Assembly: GCF_024586455.1 (NCBI RefSeq)
Contig: NC_065919.1
Location: 41,888,839-41,952,838 of the forward strand
From: Bactrocera neohumeralis
Taxonomy: Eukaryota; Arthropoda; Insecta; Diptera; Tephritidae
Direction: 5' to 3'
DNA: 64,000 bases
Positions within the stretch are counted from its first letter, which is position 1, and the number at the start of each line of letters is the position of its first letter. Below the pieces are notes generated by a model. It did not search any database, was not told the DNA's origin, and saw nothing but the letters and a program-made list of their open reading frames with translations. Below are positions 57,952 to 64,000 of the stretch, piece by piece. The position numbers and the translations under genes are program-made.

Positions 57952-58997
57952 TACTACTGTGCCCAAAAAATAAGGACATTGTATTTATTTTGAAATTTCT
58001 TTATTTATTCTTCCAAATCAATTTCATCCCCTTCAAAGTAATCCCCTCCCGATGCAATGCACTTATGCCAACGGATTTTCCAATCTTCGAAACACTGGTT
58101 GTAGTCACTTTCCGGGATGGCCTTCAGTTTCGTCTTCGCTGCGGCTTGAATCTCCTCTATCGTAATTATCTTTCCACAATTCCGGCTTTTTTAGGCGGAT
58201 AGCGTTACTCAAACGACGCATAACGTTCAAATAATATTCCTTGTTGACTGTTGAGGATTTCATAATGCACAACACCTCGATAATCGAAGAAAACAGTCAA
58301 CATGACCTTGGTTTTTGAGCTTTGAGACTTTGGCGCGATTTTTTTGTCTCGGCTCTCTTTTGGCACGATATTCGCTTGATTGATCGGTTGTTTCGGGGTC
58401 GTAAGCATAGATCCAAGTCTCATCGCCAGTTATAATGCGTTTCATGACACCCTGGTAGTCGGAAAGCATCGTTTCACACACTTCAACGCGACGCCTTTTT
58501 TCCAAAAAATTCAATGTTTTCGGTAGCAGTCGAGATTTGACGCGCTTGAGGCCCAAAGCATCCTTCAAAATGGTATTGGCTGAGCCTTTCGATAAGCCAA
58601 CTTCATCAGCAAGGTCTCTAATTGTTAATCGACGGTTTTTCAACACCAAATCTTTGATTTGTTGAACGTGAGCTTCGTCGGTTGAGGTTGATGGTCGCCC
58701 TGGACGCTGGGAACTCACTATACCACTTGCAAACATTTTTTTTTAGACATAGCCTCATCACCAAAGGCTTTCTGCACCATCCTCAACGTATCCGCAGCAG
58801 AAAATTGATTCCGTAAACAAAATTTAATGCAAATTATTTGCTCAACAAATTTCGACACCGCAAAAAACGAAAAACTCACTTTTAGCAGCTCACAAAACGA
58901 CACGTATCTCAAACACTAATGAATATTTTGACATGAAATTTGACATAAATGTGACCGACAATACTACCAACCTTAAAAAACACACAGCACAGTAGTA
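57952..58997 (-). mobile_element. Mariner transposon with terminal repeats, internally deleted
   Basis: Both ends read TACTACTGTGC inward (57952 and 58997), then diverge. The transposase is on the minus strand. Confidence 0.8.
58025..58850 (-). pseudogene. Mariner transposase, frameshifted and core-deleted
   Basis: The N-terminus (KFVEQIICIKFCLRNQFSAA, FGDEAMSKK, 58718-58850) is in one frame. The next frame (58736-58260) reads RPGRPSTSTDEAHVQQIKDL, second helix-turn-helix LADEVGLSKGSANTIL, LPKTLNFLEKRRR, and the first catalytic motif IITGDETWIYAYDPET. After VDCF the frame breaks. The middle with HDNAPAH and SPDLAPCD is deleted. The C-terminal end (CFEDWKIRWHKCI region) is at about 58040-58090. 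Confidence 0.85.
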
Positions 58998-60255
58998 TAC
59001 TTTTGTAGAATTGACACAATATCACAGTAGTGAAAGCCACTTGTGGGCTAAACATCTTTTTAAAGTGGACAAACCCTGCTCTTTAAATAGTTAAATTCGC
59101 ATATCTTCTAAGCCACTCAAGCTAACTCAGAAAAACTTGCTGAGAGGAAGTCCTTTTTGAATTTCTTCCTACACTGTGAAAAAAGTATAATGAGATAATA
59201 AGCAAGCCTTCTTCCTATATAACAGTTTTATAGAAAATTATTAAAAATGCAATAACTTAGTGAAGAAAGAGCCACAAACTTTAAAATTTTCAACCAGGAT
59301 GGCAAGACCGTAACCGCGCCTATTTCCTATATAATAAACTTTTAAAGGTTCGGACTATATGCATACTTATATCTTACACTGACCAGGATATTCGACACAC
59401 GGTTTGTTAGAAAAGCGAAAATCATTATATAATGGAGTTGGGGTAGTACCTGATTTTATTTATTTTTACCATTCTATTAACAGGCCAATACTAAAAAAAT
59501 GTTCCTTTAGATTCATCAAGGTTCCCATCACTCATGAAAAAAGTACCCTATGTTTGTTATGTGGGGACTACGTTAAGTTTTCGCTCAATTTTATCCATTT
59601 TAATCACAAAGACATGTACATGATATCTGCGGTAAATCGTTGAATTAGGTATATGCGAGATAAGGGAACTATTAATCCGATTCAACCCATTTTTGACACA
59701 CAGACATACTATTGTTCACGAAGGATTATTTCTGAATTTCAACTTTATAGCTCTCACATTGACCGATATTTGCGGTCAAAAGTCAACTAGAGGTTCTTGA
59801 ATGAAATACGAGTATATGGTACACAGGCACTTGAACAGTTTTTAGTAAATCTGAACAATATGTGATCTTAAAGTGGCATATCCTAAATGCAGTATTTGTG
59901 CAAAGTTTTATCCCGTCATATTGATTGCTTTTTCATTTGTACACTGAAAACGAAAAAGTAAGATGGAATTTATCGCAAGAATGTTAGAAAAATGTTACGT
60001 ACCGAATTCAATTGAAATCGGTAGAACCGATCTACAAACTCGTTCTTCCTTTTTTGCCAAGGAACCTGTGTACCAAGTTTCATCAAGATATCTCAGCTTC
60101 CGCGGATGAACGGGCAGATAGACAGTCACACGGATTTCAACTCGTCTCATTATCCTGATCATTTATATATGTATATTATATATCATTCAACACTCGATTA
60201 GTTTTATGTGATACGTACAACCGTTAGGTGAACAAAACTATACTACTACTTGTTC
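58998..60255 (+). repeat. GAGTATA-family repeat, degenerate, and flanks
   Basis: From about 59160 to 60245 modules of the family recur (GGGCAGATAGACAGTCACACGG near 60110, ACAACCGTTAGGTGAACAAAAC at 60218). The terminal GAGTATA is degenerate. No gene. Confidence 0.55.
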
Positions 60256-60615
60256 CAAAAATCAGTAAAATTCGGACAACATATAAATATTATATAACTA
60301 TCGGTTAAGATGCAAGAAACTTTCATAAAATTCAAAAAGAATGGATGAAATCATGGCCATACTTTTAAGTTCAATTTGAACTTTGGCCAACAGGCTTTGA
60401 TCCTTGCAAGTTACGAGAGAATAAAATATTCGATTACATCCAAACTAAGCTCTTCCATACTTATTATCTCAGATATTTTATTTTTGTTATTTAAAAGGTT
60501 ATCTTCCTTTGATTGATTTGTTTTTATTGTCAGTATAGTTTTTGTTTGAATCGCTGTCTTTGACCCCATTCCCACCACTTAGCCAAATAAAAGTTTCAAG
60601 GCAGCCTATTTATAG
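60256..60615. other. Non-coding stretch
   Basis: Nothing was recognised. It ends at the target-site duplication of the next element. Confidence 0.5.
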
Positions 60616-60706
60616 TATCTCTTCTTCTTCTTCTTAATTGGCGTAGTCACCGCTTACGCGATTATAGCCGAGTTAACAACAGCGCGCCAGTCGTTTCTTC
60701 TTTTCG

Positions 60707-62553
60707 CTACGTGGCGCCTATTGGATATTCCAAGCGAAGCCAGGTCCTACTCCACTTGGTCCTTCCAACGGAGTGGAGGTCTTCCTCTTCCTCTGCTTCC
60801 CCGGCGGGTACTGCGTCGAATACTTTCAGAGCTGGAGTGTTTTCATCCATCCGGACAACATGACCTAGCCAGCGTAGCCGCTGTCTTTTAATTCGCTGAA
60901 CTATGTCAATGTCGTCGTATATCTCGTACAGCTCATCGTTCCATCGAATGCGATATTCGCCGTGGCCAATGCGCAAAGGACCATAAATCTTTCGCAGAAT
61001 TTTTCTCTCGAAAACTCGTAACGTCGACTCATCGGTTGCTGTCATCGCCCAAGCCTCTGCACCATATAGCAGGACGGGAATTATGACCGACTTATAGAGT
61101 TTGGCTTTTGTTCGTCGAGAGAGTACTTTACTTTTCAATTGACTACTCAGTCCGAAGTAGCACCTGTTGGCAAGAGCAATCCTGCGTTGGATTTCCAGGC
61201 TGACATTGTTGGTGGTGTTAATACTGGTTCCAAATAGACAAATTATCTACAACTTCAAAGTTATGACTGTCAACAGTGACGTGAGAGCCAAGTCGCGAGT
61301 GCGACGACTGTTTGTTTGTTGACAGGAGATATTTCGTTTTGCCCTCGTTCACTGCCAGACCCATTTTCTGTGCTTCCTTGTTCAGCCTGGAGAAAGCAGA
61401 ACTAACGGCGCGGGTGTTGAGGCCGATGATATCAGTATCATCGGCATACGCCAGCAGCTGTACACTCCTATAGAAGATGGTACCTTCTCTATTTAGTTCT
61501 GCAGCTCGAACTATTTTCTCCAGAAGCAAGTTGAAGAAGTCGCACTATAGGTAGTCGCCTTGTCTAAAACCTCGTTTGGTATCGAACGGCTCGGAGAGGT
61601 CCTTCCCGATCCTGACGGAGCTCGAACGTCAGTTTACTTTTGCGGGGATACCAAATTCAGACATCGCGGCATAAAGGAAGCTCCTTTTCGTGCTGTCGAA
61701 AGCAGCTTTGAAATCGACGAAGAGGTGGTGTGTGTCGATTCTTCTTTCACGGGTCTTTTCCAAGATTTGGCGCATGGTGAATATCTGGTCGGTTGTTGAT
61801 TTTCCAGGTCTAAAGCCACACTGATAAGGTCCAATCAGTTTGTTGACGGTGGGCTTTAATCTTTCACACAATACGCTCGAAAGAACCTTATATGCGATGT
61901 TAAGGAGGCTAATCCCACGGTAGTTGGCGCAGATTGTGGGGTCTCCTTTTTATGGATTGGGCATAGCACACTTAAATTCCAATCGTTGGCCATGCTTTCG
62001 TTCGACTATATTTTACAAAGAACCTCATGCATGCTCCTTATCAGTTCTTCGCCGCCGTGTTTGAATAGCGCGGCCGGCAATCCGTCGCTCCTGCCGCTTT
62101 GTTGTTCTTCAGGTGGGCAATTGCTATTCGAACTTCTTCATGGTCGGGCAATGGAACGTCTGCTGCATCGTCATCGATCGGGGAATCGGGTTCGCCTTCT
62201 CCTGGCGTTGTACATTCACTGCCATTCAGCAGGCTGGAGAAGTGTTTAAATATGCTCTGGGCATCGGTCACTAGATCAGAGGGGGTTCTACAAGAGTATG
62301 CTCCGGTCTTGAAGCCTTCTGTGAGCCGCCGCATTTTTTCGTAGAATTTTCGAGCATTACCCCTGTCGGCCAGCTTATCAAGCTTTTCGTACTCACGCAT
62401 TTCCGCCTCTTTCTTTTTCTGTCTACAAATGCGTCTCGTTTCCCTTTTCAACTCTCGGTATCTATCCCATCCCGCACGTGTTGTGGTCGATCTCCGCTGC
62501 GACATGGCACTCCTCGTCGTACCAGCTGTTCTTTTGCACTTTCCGAAAACCAA
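60707..62553 (-). pseudogene. LINE reverse transcriptase, several frames
   Basis: The linker and RT N-terminus are at 62553-62041 (GWDRYRELKRE, NNKAAGA). The fingers and palm are at 61871-61629 (QCGFRPGKSTTDQIFTMRQI, HHLFVDFKAAFDS). The catalytic palm is at 61529-61218 (LLAYADDTDIIG). The C-terminus is at 61138-60707 (ESTLRVFERKILRKIYGPL, RLRWLGHVVRMDE). YADD is intact, but at least three frame changes and an internal deletion near 61628 prevent a full product. Confidence 0.88.
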
Positions 62554-63565
62554 TGGCTTCGGTTGCAGCTGTACGTAAGGAATTTGAAATGCTGTCCCAC
62601 AGTTCCCTTATACCGAGTTGTTGACGAGAGAGCAGGAGTGCAAGCTGAGTAGAAAATCGTTCCGCTATCTGTTGTGATTGCAGCTTTTTGACGTCGAACT
62701 TTCCTTGTGTTTGTTGGCGTGCGTTTTTTGCTGCACAGAGGCGGGTGCGAATCTTGGCTGCAACAAGATAGTGGTCCGAGTCGATGTTAGGACCTCGGAG
62801 CGCACGCACGGAGACGTGTCTTCCGTCTATCTCGATCTGGTTGGTAGTTTTTCGATCCGGAGACAGCCAGGTAGCTTGATTAATCTTTTTATGCTGGAAT
62901 CTAGTACTACAGATAACCATATTTCGGGCCCCGGCGAAGTCAATCAGCCTCAACCAATTTGGGAAAGTTTCGTCGTGGAGGCTAAATTTACCGACCGTAG
63001 TGCCAAATATACCTTCTTTGCCCACCTTGGCGTTAAAGTCGCCAAGCACGATTTTGACATCGTGGCGGGGGCAGCTCTCATAAGCGCGCTCCAAGCGCTC
63101 TTTGGTCACCTCGTCCTTCTCTTCCGTCGGGGCGTGGGCGCAAATCAGCGATATGTTGAAGAACCTCGCTTTGATGCGGATTGTGGCTAGACGTTCATTC
63201 ACCAGAGTGAATGATAGTACTCGGCGACGGAGTCTCTCTCCCAACGCGAATCCAACACCAAACTTGCGCTCCTTTATATGGCCACTGTAGTAAATGTCAC
63301 AAGGACCTACTCGTCTCTGTCCTTGTCCCGTCCATCGCATTTCTTGGACGGCGGTGATGTCAGCCTTTATTTTCGGGAGGACATCAACCGGCTGTGCAGC
63401 GGCACCTTCCCAATTAAGGGTCCGGATATTCCTGGTGCATGCCCTCAAATCGTAGTCCTTATTTCGTTTGTCATGGTCATCAAAAGGGGGGTCTCTCATC
63501 CGAGGCTTGTTGCTTCCTTTCATTGGGGATGTTTTTTTACGTGGCGGGTCCCAAACCCAGCGCAC
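62462..63565 (-). pseudogene. LINE endonuclease (APE-type), open, fused to a frameshifted RT
   Basis: The 367-aa open frame holds the exonuclease-endonuclease-phosphatase fold motifs: N46 (NIRTLN), E75 (AVQEMRW), H144 (CAHAPTEEKDE), D176 and N178 (VLGDFNAKVG), D264 and H265 (DSDHYLVAAK). It resembles the endonuclease often annotated as craniofacial development protein 2-like, which is of BovB/RTE origin. The frame then enters the linker (RKVQKNSWYDEEC). A deletion of about 37 bp relative to the copies at 5540 and 10470 throws it out of frame near 62490. Confidence 0.85.
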
Positions 63566-63780
63566 AACCCTATGTAGGAGATGTTTCGCCTTCTCTCTTT
63601 AGCTCGCCTTCGAACGGATGTTCTTAGGCTACTCAGAGGATACTTGGTCAAAAACCGGAAGTAGTGAGCTGCTTGAGCCATGTGTAAAAGAATCGTTTCT
63701 GGCCACTCCCAAGTGAATTGCGATCAGAGAACTTTCCTCACTTGCGTGAACTTCTACACACGACTCCATCCTCCTATCTC

Positions 63781-64000
63781 CTGCTTGTATATTTATTAAA
63801 ACGTGTATACCTGTAGAATTAGTTTTCGAAAGTTTCCCGCGACTTTTTAAGTCTCCTTTGAAGTGGTGGCAAATGAAGCAAGATAAATAATTTAATTTTT
63901 GATTCAAAGTTTCAATAACATAGCAAATATTAAACTATTGAATACACTGTCCCAAACAGTTAACAACACCTCTGAAAATATGTTTGAGCTTGCAACAGCC
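63781..64000. other. Short flank without recognisable gene
   Basis: Nothing was recognised beyond the LINE target-site duplication. Confidence 0.5.

Larger units (their letters stand above)
60622..63774 (-). mobile_element. RTE/BovB-like LINE, copy 5, near full length
   Basis: It is flanked by TATCTC at 60616-60621 and 63775-63780. The 5' end (GGAGGATGGAGTCGTG reversed) equals that of the other copies. The 3' end is (GAA)n, after the conserved GTGACTACGCCAATTAAG. The order on the minus strand is 5' UTR, APE-type endonuclease, linker, RT, then a C-terminal RWLGHVVRMDE domain. It is the most complete copy in the window and the best reference for the family. Frameshifts make it inactive. Confidence 0.9.

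Overview
The window is AT-rich animal nuclear DNA with spliced exons, dense transposable elements and no bacterial-type gene packing. The only cellular gene I recognise is a tachykinin-type neuropeptide receptor. Its exons most resemble Drosophila TkR99D (DTKR). The TE mix (piggyBac, several mariner and Tc1 lineages, RTE/BovB-like and jockey-like LINEs) and very common non-coding repeats ending in GAGTATA point to a higher fly, probably a tephritid fruit fly. The species call is inference.

Layout. A decayed piggyBac-like element lies at 0.36-2.46 kb. From 3.27 to 8.03 kb is a segment that occurs again at 8.13-11.40 kb, separated by a 100-N gap. It carries RTE-like LINE copies and a second LINE tail. 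At 9.66-13.56 kb one copy of the GAGTATA repeat has been split by an RTE LINE, another LINE tail, a Tc1-like element and a mariner. A 5'-truncated jockey-like LINE (16.93-19.98 kb) has a target-site duplication and holds a complete 1.06-kb GAGTATA repeat. Receptor exons for TM2-TM7 are at 22.26-26.33 kb (copy A1). They occur again at 30.69-34.26 kb (A2) after a second 100-N gap. A third, older and more decayed unit B (about 42.3-57.7 kb) is colinear with the earlier sequence. It retains remnants of two receptor exons plus two C-terminal tail exons that A1 and A2 lack.

Other elements. A structurally complete Tc1-like transposon with an intact 328-aa DD34E transposase sits at 51.39-52.98 kb. 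A near full-length but frameshifted RTE-like LINE with a target-site duplication is at 60.62-63.77 kb. Mariner and Tc1 remnants fill much of the rest.

Interpretation. No receptor copy can encode a whole receptor as assembled. A1 and A2 share an 8-bp insertion and a Trp-to-stop change in the TM6 exon, and B has stop codons in its TM5 and tail exons. The locus therefore looks like a tandemly duplicated, decaying receptor paralogue; an intact gene probably lies elsewhere. Each N gap is bounded by overlapping, similar sequence, the pattern left by two contig ends that should have been merged. A1/A2 may therefore be alleles, while B is a true duplication. I saw no rRNA, tRNA or CRISPR array.
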